This document shows, one piece after another, positions 27,284 through 36,609 of a stretch of 64,000 bases of DNA; the first letter of the stretch is position 1; each line of letters begins with the position of its first letter. Origin of the DNA: Streptomyces sp. NBC_00273 (lineage in GTDB: Bacteria; Actinomycetota; Actinomycetes; Streptomycetales; Streptomycetaceae); the NCBI RefSeq assembly GCF_036178145.1, contig NZ_CP108067.1, positions 1,612,001 to 1,676,000 on the forward strand, in the 5' to 3' direction. The position numbers and the translations under genes were made by a program. A model generated the notes under the pieces. That model was not told the origin of the DNA. It made no database searches and saw only the letters and a program-made list of their open reading frames with translations.

Positions 27284-27346
27284 ATGATCACGACCACCGT
27301 AGAACGCGCCCGCCCGGGCCGCCGCCCGTCGACCGGGACGAGGTGA
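27284..27346 (+). CDS. short leader ORF (20 codons) overlapping the next start
   Basis: ATG at 27284 follows a good ribosome site (GAGGA, 5-6 bases upstream). The frame encodes MITTTVERARPGRRPSTGTR and stops with TGA at 27344-27346. The last base of that stop is the first base of the ATG of the downstream gene (TGATG). The downstream gene lacks its own strong ribosome site, so translation of this peptide probably delivers ribosomes to it. The peptide has four consecutive codons for Ile/Thr and a basic, proline-containing end; a stalling role is speculative. Confidence 0.55.
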   Translation: MITTTVERARPGRRPSTGTR

Positions 27347-28326
27347 TGGCGGGCAGCGATTTCCGGCCCGTCTACCACCCGGCCGGCCACGACAAGGAGC
27401 TGCGTTCCGCCGCCCAGGACCTGCGCACCGGTCGCTGGGTCTCCATGGCGCGCTTGCTCGAACGCACCGACAACTGGGGCCTGTGGACCCAGCGCACCCA
27501 GGTGCTCGCCGCCGTCTCCGCCGGATCCGACGTGGTCCAGGCCTGGCGGGCCGAGCAACCGGACAGCGTCGCCGCGCTCGTGATGCACACGCGCGTCTGC
27601 GTCGAACGGGCCGTTCGCGCCCACCGCGCCGGACACGCCCGCACCGGCGAGCTGTGGCAGGAAGCCTGGTCGACCTGCCGGGAGGCCGCCCGCATCAACC
27701 CTGCCGACCCCGTGCCCTGGGTCTGCCTGCTCGCCCTCGCCCTCCTCGACGAACAGCGCCAGATGGCCGAGCACCGGATCGCGCCACCCGCCCCGATGCT
27801 GCCACCCGGCCCTTGGGGCATCCTCGCGGAGGTCGACAAGCGCGACCCGCACAACCGCGAGGCCTACCACCGCATGCTCCAGTTCGTGTACGCGGGCGCG
27901 CCCGGACCGCTCTCCGAGGCCGCCAACTTCGTCCACTGGGCCGCCAGCGCCGCCCCGCCGGGATCGCCCGTACACGTCCTGCCGCTCTACGTACGGGTCG
28001 AGCGCTACCGTCGCGAACGCGGCCAGGAGCGGGCCCTCGACCTGCACTGGGTCGCCGAGGACGCCGTCCGCGACGCCCTCCGCGCCCTGGACACCTGGTT
28101 CCTCCACGCCGATCTGCCGCACGCCTCCCCGCTCGATCTGAACCAGCTCGCCCACGCCCTGTGGGGGGCCCTCCAGTTCGAGGAGGCGGCCCGGGTGTTC
28201 GACACCATCGGCCCGTACTGGACGACCCTGCCGTGGGCCCACCGGACCCGCGACCCGGCCGACCGCGCCCTGGCCGAGGAGGTGTTCCTGCAGGCCAGGT
28301 CCCGCAGCCTGGCCGGCCGGAACTGA
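27346..28326 (+). CDS. helical, TPR-like hypothetical protein
   Basis: 326 residues, soluble and almost all helical. I recognise no enzyme motif. Helix pairs such as [40 protein letters not shown], and [20 protein letters not shown] followed by VFDTIGPYW recall degenerate tetratricopeptide repeats, suggesting a scaffold or regulator. The start at 27346 is set by the TGATG overlap with the leader ORF; the longer in-frame extension to 27196 is compositionally poor. It lies divergent from the glycerol-type operon and 116 bp ahead of an amino-acid permease, so it may belong with either. Confidence 0.7.
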   Translation: MAGSDFRPVYHPAGHDKELRSAAQDLRTGRWVSMARLLERTDNWGLWTQRTQVLAAVSAGSDVVQAWRAEQPDSVAALVMHTRVCVERAVRAHRAGHARTGELWQEAWSTCREAARINPADPVPWVCLLALALLDEQRQMAEHRIAPPAPMLPPGPWGILAEVDKRDPHNREAYHRMLQFVYAGAPGPLSEAANFVHWAASAAPPGSPVHVLPLYVRVERYRRERGQERALDLHWVAEDAVRDALRALDTWFLHADLPHASPLDLNQLAHALWGALQFEEAARVFDTIGPYWTTLPWAHRTRDPADRALAEEVFLQARSRSLAGRN

Positions 28327-28442
28327 CCCCCGCCGCCCTCCCCCACGGCGCCGACCCCACGCTCCCACCGCTCGACCCAGGCTCCACCCGCACCCCCAGG
28401 CTCCACCGTCCCCGTACTTCACAGACCCCCGGAGGTACCGCC

Positions 28443-29975
28443 GTGTCCAGAACCGAATGGGCAGCCCGCCAGGACCGCAAGGCTCCACCCCTGCAGGACG
28501 AGGAACAGCGCCTCAGGGAACTCGGCTACCAGCCCGTCCTCGCGCGCCGGATGGGCGGCTTCGGCAACTTCGCCATCAGCTTCTCCGTCATATCCGTCCT
28601 CTCCGGCTGCATGACGCTGTACGGATTCGGCATGGGCTCCGGCGGCCCGTCCGTGATGCTGTGGGGCTGGGTCGGCGTGGGCCTCTTCGTGCTCTGCGTG
28701 GGTCTCGCCCTGGCCGAGGTCACGAGCGCCTACCCCACCTCCGGTGCGCTCTACTACATGGCCGACCGGCTCGGCGGCCGCCGCTGGGGCTGGTACACGG
28801 GCTGGCTGAACCTGCTCGGCCTGCTCGGCGCCATCGCCGGCATCGACTACGGCGCGGCCCTGTTCACCGGTGCCTTCCTCAACCTCCGCTTCGGGTTCGT
28901 GCCCACTCCCGGCTCCACCTTCCTGATCTTCCTGTGCATCCTGCTGCTGCACGCCGCGCTCAACCTCTTCGGGGTCCGCCTCGTCAGCGTGCTCAACTCC
29001 ATCAGCGTCTGGTGGCACCTGGGCGGCGTCGCCGTGATCGTCGGCGCCCTGGCCTTCATCCCCGACAACCACCAGTCGGCGTCGTTCGTCTTCACCGAAT
29101 TCGTCAACGACACCGGCTGGGCCAACCCGTTCTACGTGGCGGCGGTCGGCCTGCTGCTCGCCCAGTACACCTTCTCCGGCTACGACGCCTCCGCGCACCT
29201 CTCGGAAGAGACCAGCAACGCCTCCGTCTCCGCCGCCAAGGGCATCGTCCGGGCCATCTGGGTCTCCTGGATCGCCGGCTTCGCCCTGCTCGCCGGCCTG
29301 ACCTTCGCCATCCAGGACTACGCGGCCGTCCAGAACAGCGCCACCGGCGTTCCGCCCGCCCAGATCTTCATCGACGCGCTGGGCTCCGGCGGCGCCACCG
29401 CCCTGCTCCTCGTCGTCATCGTCGCGCAGCTCTTCTGCGGCAACGCCGAGGTCGCCGCCGCGAGCCGCATGGTCTTCGCGTTCAGCCGTGACAACGCGCT
29501 TCCCGGATCCGCCCTGTGGCGCAAGGTCAGCGGCCGGACCCAGACGCCGGTGCCCGCCGTATGGCTCTCCGTCGCCGTCGCGGCCGTACTGGCCCTCCCC
29601 TCCCTGTACTCCGCCACCGCCTACGGGGCCGTGACCGCCATCAACGTCATCGGCATCACCCCGGCCTACGCCATCCCGATCTACCTGCGCCTGCGCGCCG
29701 GCAACCGCTTCGAGCCCGGCCCCTGGAACCTGGGCCGCTGGAGCAAGCCGATCGGCTGGACCGCCGTCCTGTGGGTGGCGCTCGTCACCGTCCTCTTCTG
29801 CCTGCCGCAGAAGTCCCCCGTCACAATCGACTCGATGAACTACGCCGTGATCGCCCTCGCGGTGGTCCTGGTCCTGGCCAGCGTCTGGTGGTACGTCGCC
29901 CGCCGCTCGTACGGCACCCCGTCGGCCTACGGCAACGCCCGCGAGCAGGCGGAGATCGCCGAAGACATCGTCTGA
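28443..29975 (+). CDS. APC-superfamily amino-acid/GABA-type permease
   Basis: A 510-residue plasma-membrane permease with about 12 helices. The N-terminus [20 protein letters not shown], then [37 protein letters not shown] and [19 protein letters not shown] are characteristic of the amino acid/choline subgroup related to GABA permeases. The C-terminal segment has [20 protein letters not shown] and ends in a short acidic tail. Substrate probably an amino acid or GABA, driven by protons; not resolvable further. The GTG start at 28443 is supported by GGAGG eight bases upstream. A non-coding 116-bp interval, GC- and CCC-rich, separates it from the previous gene. Confidence 0.9.
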   Translation: MSRTEWAARQDRKAPPLQDEEQRLRELGYQPVLARRMGGFGNFAISFSVISVLSGCMTLYGFGMGSGGPSVMLWGWVGVGLFVLCVGLALAEVTSAYPTSGALYYMADRLGGRRWGWYTGWLNLLGLLGAIAGIDYGAALFTGAFLNLRFGFVPTPGSTFLIFLCILLLHAALNLFGVRLVSVLNSISVWWHLGGVAVIVGALAFIPDNHQSASFVFTEFVNDTGWANPFYVAAVGLLLAQYTFSGYDASAHLSEETSNASVSAAKGIVRAIWVSWIAGFALLAGLTFAIQDYAAVQNSATGVPPAQIFIDALGSGGATALLLVVIVAQLFCGNAEVAAASRMVFAFSRDNALPGSALWRKVSGRTQTPVPAVWLSVAVAAVLALPSLYSATAYGAVTAINVIGITPAYAIPIYLRLRAGNRFEPGPWNLGRWSKPIGWTAVLWVALVTVLFCLPQKSPVTIDSMNYAVIALAVVLVLASVWWYVARRSYGTPSAYGNAREQAEIAEDIV

Positions 29976-30044
29976 TCCGGCCCGGCCGCCCCGGCCCGCC
30001 GCGCCTGCATCCGGTCGACGGACGACCGGGGTGTGCACGGCCGG

Positions 30045-30230
30045 TCAGCGGCGGCCGGCCGTGCGCCGCTGCGGGGGCGCGATGCGCACCCGCTCCTCGG
30101 CGGGCCCGTCATCGAGGTCGTCGAGTTGCGCGACGATCGTGCTGCGCAGGTCGTCGTAGTCGTCGAAGCGGAAGTCGTGGAACAGCGTGTAGCCGGTCCA
30201 CATCAGGTTGGCGCACACCCGGGCCGGCAC
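30045..30230 (-). pseudogene. C-terminal fragment of an unknown minus-strand gene
   Basis: About 61 residues with natural protein composition (CANLMWTGYTLFHDFRFDDY, then DDLRSTIVAQLDDLDDG). The open frame continues only a few codons upstream before meeting DNA that codes on the plus strand for a different protein. It therefore looks like the tail of a gene whose front has been lost at a junction near 30230. I do not recognise its family. Confidence 0.4.
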
Positions 30231-30232
30231 CC

Positions 30233-31265
30233 GACCGGAGGGTCGTCAGCATCCGCTGCATCATCAAGGCGGCGGCGATGTGGAAGTACGGCATCCCCAA
30301 GAAGACCCCCATCGCCGACGTCCGGGCGCTGCTGAAGGAGCGGGAGACCGTCCAGCCGCCGGAGTGGTTCCAGGCGATGGTCACACAGGGCGTGCTGCTG
30401 CTGAACGCGGCGCTCACCGCCAGCAGCGACGGTTCGGCGGCCGTCGACCGGCACACCGCGTTCTGGCGTCCGGTCGCCGAGCGGATCGTCGAGGAGGTCC
30501 TCCGGGCCAAGCAGGACGCCGCCGAGGAGGACCGCGGCGTCGTCTTCGCCTGGTGGGGGGCCCACGCCCGGTCCCTGAAGAAGGTCGTCCTGCGGCTCCA
30601 GGAGAAGTACCCCGAGGTGGAAGTACGGCACATCGACCACCCCAACCCGGCTGCGCAGGGCGACGTCTTCTGCGACGGCGACCACTTCGGCACGGTGAAC
30701 GACGCCCTCGCGTCGCTGGGCGCGGATGAGATCGACTGGCTGCCGAGCACGGGGTGGAACGCGGCGGGGCCGCAGGCCGGCGGCGCGGGCGACGGCGTCG
30801 CCGAGCGCATGGGCGCCTTCATCGCGTCCACCATGGAACTGCACCAGCTGTACCTCGACCGTCTGGCGAGCGGGGAGGACGAGGGGCTCGTCCTCCCCGC
30901 GATCAGCGGTGTGTTCGACACCCCCGCTGATGGGTTTCCAGGACGCCGCCGCTCCGGTCGTGGAGGTGCTGTCCGGCCTGGACCGGCACGTCAAGCTGTC
31001 CCACGAGTTCGGCACGGGGCGGGCGGACGGAGCGGTCGGCGGCCTGTCCGCCGACGCGATCGCCGCGCTCCACCTCTACACCTGCGAGTCCGCGTTCTAC
31101 CGGGAGATCAACGCCGTCCTGCGCTCCCCGGACCGCGCCCGGCTCGTCCCCTACCTCCCGTACCTGCGGCTGCTGTTCTCCGCCGTGGCGGAGCTGAAGA
31201 CCGAGCGCGGCGGCCTGTGCACGGTGCGGCTGACCGAGTTGGAGGAGCAGACCCTCGTGTCGTGA
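30233..31265 (+). pseudogene. uracil-DNA-glycosylase-like plus ADP-ribosyltransferase-like gene, truncated and frameshifted
   Basis: The coding signal starts abruptly near 30233. The first part matches the C-terminal half of family-1 uracil-DNA glycosylase: GVLLLNAALTASSDGSAAVD with the DNA-contact loop, the GVVFAWWGAHARSLKKVVLR strand, and VRHIDHPNPAAQGDVF in the place of the HPSPLS motif. The N-terminal catalytic GQDPYHG region is absent. After VFDTP the frame shifts; in the next frame the natural continuation is LMGFQDAAAPVVEVLSGLDR, then AIAALHLYTCESAFYREINA and LVPYLPYLRLLFSAVAEL. These resemble arginine ADP-ribosyltransferases but end before the R-S-E motifs. The switch is at C5, 30921-30925. 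Confidence 0.65.
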
Positions 31266-31291
31266 GGGGACGGCAGCCGATACGCCGTTGC

Positions 31292-31332
31292 GTTCCTAGG
31301 GGTCCTAGGTTAAAACTAGGACCCCTAGGAAC
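31292..31332. promoter_or_regulatory. 17-bp perfect inverted repeat, putative TetR operator
   Basis: Arms 31292-31308 (GTTCCTAGGGGTCCTAG) and 31316-31332 are exact reverse complements around a 7-bp AT-rich centre (GTTAAAA). Each arm contains nested CCTAGG/TAGG motifs. The second arm reaches into the ribosome-site region of the TetR gene, 10 bp before its ATG. This fits an autoregulatory operator; a hairpin in the leader RNA is an alternative. Confidence 0.8.
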
Positions 31333-31341
31333 GGAGGGCGC

Positions 31342-31935
31342 ATGGCACGGGCAGGTCTGACGGCGGAGCGGGTGACGGTCGCGGGCGCCGAGCTGGCGGA
31401 CGAGGTCGGGCTCGACCGGGTGACCATGTCGCAGGTGGCGCGGCGGCTCGGGGTGAAGGACGCGAGCCTCTACGCGCACGTGCGCAGCCTGGAGGACCTG
31501 CGCGGACGGATCGCACTGCTGGCGGCGGACGAGAAGACCCTGCGCATCGCCCGGGCCACGGCCGGGCGGGCCGGCAAGGACGCGCTGGTCGCGTTCGCCG
31601 ACGCCTGGCGGGAGTACGCCCACGAGCATCCGGGCCGCTACGCGGCGACCCAGACCCCGATCCGGATCGACCCCGAACTGGCCGCACGGGCGCCCGGACC
31701 GCGCCGCGCGGTCGAGCTCACTTACGGAGTGCTGCGCGGCTACGACCTGACGGAGCCCGACCTGACCGACGCGGTCCGGCTGTTGCGCAGCACGTTCCAC
31801 GGGTTCGTCGCCCTGGAGGCTGCGGGCGGGTTCGCGCACGAGCGTTCACCGCAGCTCTCCTGGATCCGCGCCCTGGACGCCCTCCACACCCTCCTGGAGC
31901 ACTGGCCCCCGACCCGAGAGGGAGACCCCTCATGA
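31342..31935 (+). CDS. TetR/AcrR-family regulator
   Basis: A 197-residue repressor. The N-terminal helix-turn-helix has the expected elements: ELADEVGLDRVTMSQVARRL followed by GVKDASLYAHVRSLEDLRGR, where the KDASLYAHV turn is the recognition helix. The C-terminal ligand domain is of the WHG/TetR_C_33 type, with the conserved EHPGRYAATQTP and LLRSTFHGFVALEAAGGF segments. Its stop overlaps the start of the hydrolase gene (ATGA at 31932-31935), so both form one operon. It lies directly behind the 17-bp inverted repeat and is probably autoregulated. Confidence 0.92.
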   Translation: MARAGLTAERVTVAGAELADEVGLDRVTMSQVARRLGVKDASLYAHVRSLEDLRGRIALLAADEKTLRIARATAGRAGKDALVAFADAWREYAHEHPGRYAATQTPIRIDPELAARAPGPRRAVELTYGVLRGYDLTEPDLTDAVRLLRSTFHGFVALEAAGGFAHERSPQLSWIRALDALHTLLEHWPPTREGDPS

Positions 31936-32768
31936 CCGACCCTGACATCGGCAACCTGCGCGTGAACGGCGCCACCTTGCACTACGAGGTGCGCGGCCGG
32001 GGCCCGCTCCTGCTGCTGGTCCCCGGCGGGACGGGCGGCGCGGCCTCCTTCGACGGCGTGGCCGACGACCTGGCCGCCGAGTACACCGTCGCGACCTACG
32101 ATCCGCGCGGCATGTCCCGGAGCACGCTGGACGACCCGGACGCCGAGCAGCACGTGGCCGAGCACGCCGAGGACGCGGCGCGGATCGCGGACCTGCTGTC
32201 GCCCCGTGAGCCCGCTCGGGTGTTCGGCAGCAGCTCGGGCGCGATCGTCGCCCTGCACCTGCTCACGGTCCGTCCCGAACGCCTCGTGCGCGTCGTGGCG
32301 CACGAGCCACCGGTGGTGGAGGTCCTGCCGGACGCCCCCGATCACCGACTGCTCATCGCCCGTGTGCAGGAGACGCTCCGCACCGAGGGGCTCATGCCGG
32401 CGATGGCCGTGTTCGCCGCCGGCCTGCGCAAGGACGGCGACACGGCCGGGCCGGGGGCCGAGGTCAGGCTTCCGCCCCGGGCGGCGGCACGGGCCGAGCA
32501 GACGATGGCCGACCTGCCGTACTTCGTCGGCCGCATCGTGCCCGGCTTCATGTCCTACGTCCCGGACATCGACCGGCTGGAGACGCTGGCGGACCGGCTC
32601 ACGCTCGCCTGCGGCCAGGACTCCCGCGGAGAACTGCCCTACCGTCCGGCCGCCTTCCTGGCCGAGCGGTTCGGCACGGAACTCCTGCGGTTCCCCGGCG
32701 GACACACCGGCCTGACGACGCACCCCGCCGGATTCGGTGAACTCCTGCGGAAGGCCTTCCGCGCGTAG
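31932..32768 (+). CDS. alpha/beta-fold hydrolase coupled to TetR regulator
   Basis: 278 residues. The oxyanion loop is LLLLVPGGTGGAASFDGVAD, followed by DPRGMSRS. The nucleophile elbow is GSSSGA, with the middle Ser as nucleophile. The late histidine is in PGGHTGLTTHPAGF. No signal peptide, so it is cytoplasmic. The family includes esterases and hydrolases that remove toxic esters or antibiotics; the substrate is unknown. Co-translation with the TetR repressor suggests that the hydrolase acts on the repressor ligand or on a related compound (inference). Confidence 0.88.
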   Translation: MTDPDIGNLRVNGATLHYEVRGRGPLLLLVPGGTGGAASFDGVADDLAAEYTVATYDPRGMSRSTLDDPDAEQHVAEHAEDAARIADLLSPREPARVFGSSSGAIVALHLLTVRPERLVRVVAHEPPVVEVLPDAPDHRLLIARVQETLRTEGLMPAMAVFAAGLRKDGDTAGPGAEVRLPPRAAARAEQTMADLPYFVGRIVPGFMSYVPDIDRLETLADRLTLACGQDSRGELPYRPAAFLAERFGTELLRFPGGHTGLTTHPAGFGELLRKAFRA

Positions 32769-32865
32769 GCCCCGCCCCGAGGCGCGTCCGCGTCCGCGCT
32801 CCGGCCCACCACCGGTCGGCGTACGCCTCGCTGCGCGCGGCCCGATGCATTCCTACGCTGGATGA

Positions 32866-34053
32866 ATGAGCATCAGATCCTCTGGGCGCAGGACCGGCGC
32901 GGGCGCCGCGGCTCTCGCCATCGGCGCATCGGTCCTCCTCGTGCCGACGGCGGCCGGCACCGTGCGGGCCGAGCCGCTGCCACCGCGACCCGCCCCGGCC
33001 GTCGACGCCGCGCTGTTGCACCGGGCCGGGACCCACGTACGGGCGCGGCAGGGGGCGCCCGCACTGCCGGACGACGTGTCCGCCCTGTCGTGGCTGGTGG
33101 CGGACGCCGGTACGGGTGCGGTGCTCGCGGCCCACGACGCACACCGCCGGCTGCCTCCTGCCAGCACCCTCAAGACCCTCTTCGCCCTCACCGCTCTGCC
33201 CCGTCTGCCCGGCTCGGGCCGGCACACGGTCACCGAGGCCGAGCTGGACGAGGTACCGGAGGGGAGCAGCACGGTGGGTCTGTCCGCGGACCACACCTAC
33301 CGGGTGGCCGACCTGTGGCGGGGCGTCTTCCTCAGCTCGGGCAACGACGCCGTGCACGTGCTGGCCGCGATGAACGGCGGCTGGGACGTCACGTCGGCAC
33401 AGATGCAGGCCAAGGCGCGCGCGCTGGGGGCGCGGGACACCACCGTCGTCTCCCCGGACGGCTTCGACGCGGACGGCCAGGCTTCCTCGGCCTACGATCT
33501 CGCCGTCTTCGGCCGTACGGGCCTCGCCGACCCCGCCTTCGCCGAGTACGCGGCGACCGCCGACGCCCGCTTCCCCGGCGGCACCAACGCCGACGGCAGT
33601 CCCACCTGGACGTACGGGATCGAGAACACCAACCGGCTGGTGACCGGTCAGGACGGGATGGGCCGGTACCCGGGGATCATCGGCGTCAAGAACGGCTACA
33701 CCTCCCAGGCGGGCTTCACGCTGATCGCGGCCGCCCGTCGGGACGGTCGCACGCTGCTGGCGACGGTGATGAACCCCCAGTGGGGCGGCGCGAACGCCGT
33801 GTACGAGGAAGCCCGGTCCCTGCTGGACTGGGGATTCGCCGCGGCGGGACGTGTGGATCCGGTCGGATCGCTCGACCCCCCGCCGCCGCCCGCGGCGCCG
33901 CCCGCGACGCCGCGCACCGTTACCGCGCGCGCCGTCGCGCGCAGCGGGCTCGACGTCGGTACGCCGATGGTCTACGGCTTGTCGGCCGCGTTCCTCGCCG
34001 CGGTGGCGACCCTGACCGGGGCAGCCGTCCTGCGCCGCCGCCGGAGCCCGTGA
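32866..34053 (+). CDS. D-alanyl-D-alanine carboxypeptidase (S11/PBP type), membrane-anchored
   Basis: A 395-residue penicillin-binding protein that trims the terminal D-Ala of peptidoglycan stem peptides. Signal peptide about 1-36 (GAAALAIGASVLLVP, AxA-like site near TVRAEP). Catalytic motifs: STLK at 100-103, SGN at 158-160, and KNG at 275-277 where most S11 enzymes have KTG. The C-terminal Pro-rich linker (DPPPPPAAPPATP) leads to a membrane helix and RRRR tail, anchoring the enzyme outside the membrane. KNG instead of KTG occurs in some actinobacterial members. The gene stands alone. Confidence 0.92.
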   Translation: MSIRSSGRRTGAGAAALAIGASVLLVPTAAGTVRAEPLPPRPAPAVDAALLHRAGTHVRARQGAPALPDDVSALSWLVADAGTGAVLAAHDAHRRLPPASTLKTLFALTALPRLPGSGRHTVTEAELDEVPEGSSTVGLSADHTYRVADLWRGVFLSSGNDAVHVLAAMNGGWDVTSAQMQAKARALGARDTTVVSPDGFDADGQASSAYDLAVFGRTGLADPAFAEYAATADARFPGGTNADGSPTWTYGIENTNRLVTGQDGMGRYPGIIGVKNGYTSQAGFTLIAAARRDGRTLLATVMNPQWGGANAVYEEARSLLDWGFAAAGRVDPVGSLDPPPPPAAPPATPRTVTARAVARSGLDVGTPMVYGLSAAFLAAVATLTGAAVLRRRRSP

Positions 34054-34114
34054 CCGCGCGGACCGTACCCGGGATCCAACGGATCCGGCGCCCAGGGCCA
34101 TAGAGTGACGGACC

Positions 34115-35227
34115 GTGAACGACGAGGCGCGCGAGCTCGACAGGCTCGTAGGGGAACAGACCGAACCGCAGGGCGAGCAGGGCGACGTGGAGTACCTACG
34201 GGAGCTGGGCTCGCGGGCCTCCGTAGGACTCGACGCGGCGCGCCAACAGGCGCGGACGTACGAGCGCAGCCTCGCGCAGGTCGTCCGCGCGCTCGCCCTC
34301 ACCCCAGGACGGAACAGCGTGGTGCAGCTGGTCCGGCTCCTCGACGAGCACGGTCCGTTCGGGTGTTCCGGCGCGGACGACCGTTTCATCGCCTCCCTCC
34401 TCGCCGAGGCGCAGCAGCCCGCCGACCTCGCCGAGCTCTTCTACGACCGCAGCGAGCGGGACCGGCTCGACGAGGTCCGCGCCTGCCTGTTCCACGAACT
34501 GCTCCTGCGGGGCGTCGACGTGTCGGCCCCACGGGGGCTCAGCAGTTGGCCCGTGGTGCGGCCGGCATGGCACACGCTGTCCTGGTTGCCGTCGGACCTC
34601 CGCCCCTTCGAGACCGGTTCCCCCTTCCCCAGCCGGTCGATCCGCGGCGGCAGGGGCCGGTCCTGGTCGGGACTTCCCTCCGAGGGCCGCCTGGACCCGC
34701 CGACACCCCGCACCGGCGATCGCGCTGCGCTGACGGACATCGCCACCCGCGAGCTGCACGAGCGCATCGTCTCGGCACCCGAATCCGGCGACGTCGGTCA
34801 CTGCGCGGCCTGGGCCTTCGCGCTGGACGCGCCGCAGGATCCGGCTCTGGTGCCCGCGCTGGTCCCCAGCCTGCCCATGGGCTGCGTGGCGGGACTCGGT
34901 CCCACGGCCCGTTTCGAGATCGCGCTCCGCTCGCTCGACGACATCTGGAAGATCCTCTTCAGCGCCGCGTCGATGGACGGCTCGTACGGCGGCGGGGCGC
35001 ACGGCGCGTGGGGCCGGCGCTGGACCTGGCAGTCGCTGGGGGGCCTCAGCGGCGCGCCCTCGGACGCGAGCGCGCAGGAGGTGAAGCGCTGGGCGAAAGA
35101 GAGCACCTGGTTCCATTTCGAGTGCGACTCGGAGTGGTTCCAGAACGAGATCTACGACTACGGGATCGCCGCCCTCTCCCCCGACCGCCGCCGGATCGCG
35201 GTACTGGCGGTGACGGACACCGACTGA
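34115..35227 (+). CDS. conserved hypothetical protein (370 aa)
   Basis: A soluble protein without signal peptide or membrane helix. It may belong to one of the actinobacterial DUF families (possibly DUF6183), but I cannot place it with certainty. Visible features: a helical N-terminal half (YERSLAQVVRALALTPGRNS, FHELLLRGVDVSAPRG), a middle Arg/Ser/Gly-rich loop, and a C-terminal part with GAWGRRWTWQSLGGLSGAPS and WFHFECDSEWFQNEIYDYGI, rich in Trp and acidic residues. The GTG at 34115 lacks a clear ribosome site. It is followed by the first of two SpoIIE-type phosphatase genes, 133 bp downstream. Confidence 0.65.
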   Translation: MNDEARELDRLVGEQTEPQGEQGDVEYLRELGSRASVGLDAARQQARTYERSLAQVVRALALTPGRNSVVQLVRLLDEHGPFGCSGADDRFIASLLAEAQQPADLAELFYDRSERDRLDEVRACLFHELLLRGVDVSAPRGLSSWPVVRPAWHTLSWLPSDLRPFETGSPFPSRSIRGGRGRSWSGLPSEGRLDPPTPRTGDRAALTDIATRELHERIVSAPESGDVGHCAAWAFALDAPQDPALVPALVPSLPMGCVAGLGPTARFEIALRSLDDIWKILFSAASMDGSYGGGAHGAWGRRWTWQSLGGLSGAPSDASAQEVKRWAKESTWFHFECDSEWFQNEIYDYGIAALSPDRRRIAVLAVTDTD

Positions 35228-35360
35228 GGGCGGCAACCGCCCTGCCCGGACCACCTGCCCAGACCCTGCGAACGCCGACTTCGTGGTGCGCACGCCGGAC
35301 GGCCCCGGTCGCGGTGCACCGGAGTGGCGGCCACGGGTGCGGGCGGGGCAGTCTGTACTC

Positions 35361-36518
35361 ATGAGAGCGCCCGCGCGCTCGCCTCATGGACCGCGAGCCG
35401 ACGGCCACCACCAGGTCCTCTTCGTCTTGGCGAAGTGCGTGCCCTTCGCGATCGCCCTGCTGGTGCTGCTCGTCGAGTTCACGCCCCTGCACGTCCTGTA
35501 CACCGGCCCCCTGTTGGTCGCGACACCCGCTCTGGCGGCCGTGACGATGGGCCCCAAGGGCACGCTCGCGGCGGCGGGGGTGGCCGTCGGTGTCAGCGTG
35601 GCCACCGCCAGCTACAACAGCGCCTGGGGGACCCAACAGGTCTACACCAACTTCCTCGCCCTGTTCCTGGTCTCGGTGGCGAGTTTCCTGACGAGCCGCT
35701 CCGCACGCACGCGCACGGAGAACGAACTCAACCAGGTCCAGCGGATCGCCACCGCTGCCCAGGACGTCCTGCTGCGGCCGGTGCCGGACCGGCTGGGCTC
35801 CGTACGGGCGGCCAGCATGTACCTGGCGGCCGAGACGGGCGCGCAGATCGGCGGCGATCTGTACGACGTGGTCCAGACCCGGTACGGGGTCCGGATGATC
35901 GTCGGGGACGTCCGGGGCAAGGGCCTGCCCGCCGTGCGGGCCGCCGCGATCGTGCTGGGCGCCTTCCGGGAGGCCGTGCACTACGAGGACGACCTGATGG
36001 AGGTCGTCGACCGCTGCGAGGCGGCCCTGCTGCGGGACGCCGCCGTCTCGGGCGCCGGCAATGCGGACGCCATCCTGGAGGGGTTCGTCACCGCGCTCGT
36101 GGCCCAGATCCCGGACGGCCCCCACATCGACGTGATCAACCGTGGCCATCCGCCACCGCTGCTGCTGTGCGACGGCGCGGTCCGTCCCCTGATGCCCACC
36201 ACCCCCCTGCCGCCGCTCGGCCTGGAGGAATTCATCAGCGGTCCTCCCGGGCGGGCGGACCGCTATCACTTCGCGCCCGGGGACCGGCTGCTGCTCTACA
36301 CCGACGGTGTCATCGAGGCCCGCGACCAGGACAAGACCTTCTTCGACCTGGCGGGAGCGATGGTGACCCTGCGCGACCACAGCCGGAAGGCGTTCCTGGA
36401 GGGCCTGCACCAGGCATTGCTCCGCCACACCCATGACCGCCTGGCCGACGACGCGGCGGTCGTCGTCGTGGACCGGAGCGCGGACGAGGTACACCGGACG
36501 GACGGAGGTCCGACGTAG
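35361..36518 (+). CDS. membrane-bound PP2C/SpoIIE-family serine phosphatase
   Basis: 385 residues. Three or four membrane helices occupy about 18-118 (KCVPFAIALLVLLVEFTP and following). The cytoplasmic phosphatase domain (about 140-380) has the metal-binding elements GAQIGGDLYDVVQTRYGVRM, VGDVRGKGLPAV, NRGHPPPLLL and DDAAVVVVDRS. Such enzymes dephosphorylate anti-anti-sigma proteins (RsbV/SpoIIAA type) and thereby release sigma factors under stress. The gene lies immediately before a larger phosphatase/kinase hybrid, so both may feed one partner-switching circuit. Confidence 0.9.
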   Translation: MRAPARSPHGPRADGHHQVLFVLAKCVPFAIALLVLLVEFTPLHVLYTGPLLVATPALAAVTMGPKGTLAAAGVAVGVSVATASYNSAWGTQQVYTNFLALFLVSVASFLTSRSARTRTENELNQVQRIATAAQDVLLRPVPDRLGSVRAASMYLAAETGAQIGGDLYDVVQTRYGVRMIVGDVRGKGLPAVRAAAIVLGAFREAVHYEDDLMEVVDRCEAALLRDAAVSGAGNADAILEGFVTALVAQIPDGPHIDVINRGHPPPLLLCDGAVRPLMPTTPLPPLGLEEFISGPPGRADRYHFAPGDRLLLYTDGVIEARDQDKTFFDLAGAMVTLRDHSRKAFLEGLHQALLRHTHDRLADDAAVVVVDRSADEVHRTDGGPT

Positions 36519-36609
36519 CGCCCCTGAACTCGCCCGGACGGTCCGGGACGCGACAGCATGGAGGGGAAGCCGTCGGCGCGATGCCCCCGAAAGGAGGCGA
36601 TACGGAACA

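Noticed and set aside
25507..28488. Long minus-strand open frame upstream of the glycerol-dehydrogenase-like gene
   Set aside because: Arg/Gly/Pro-rich composition typical of antisense shadow in high-GC DNA; it overlaps the kinase and the TPR-like gene, which have good motifs.
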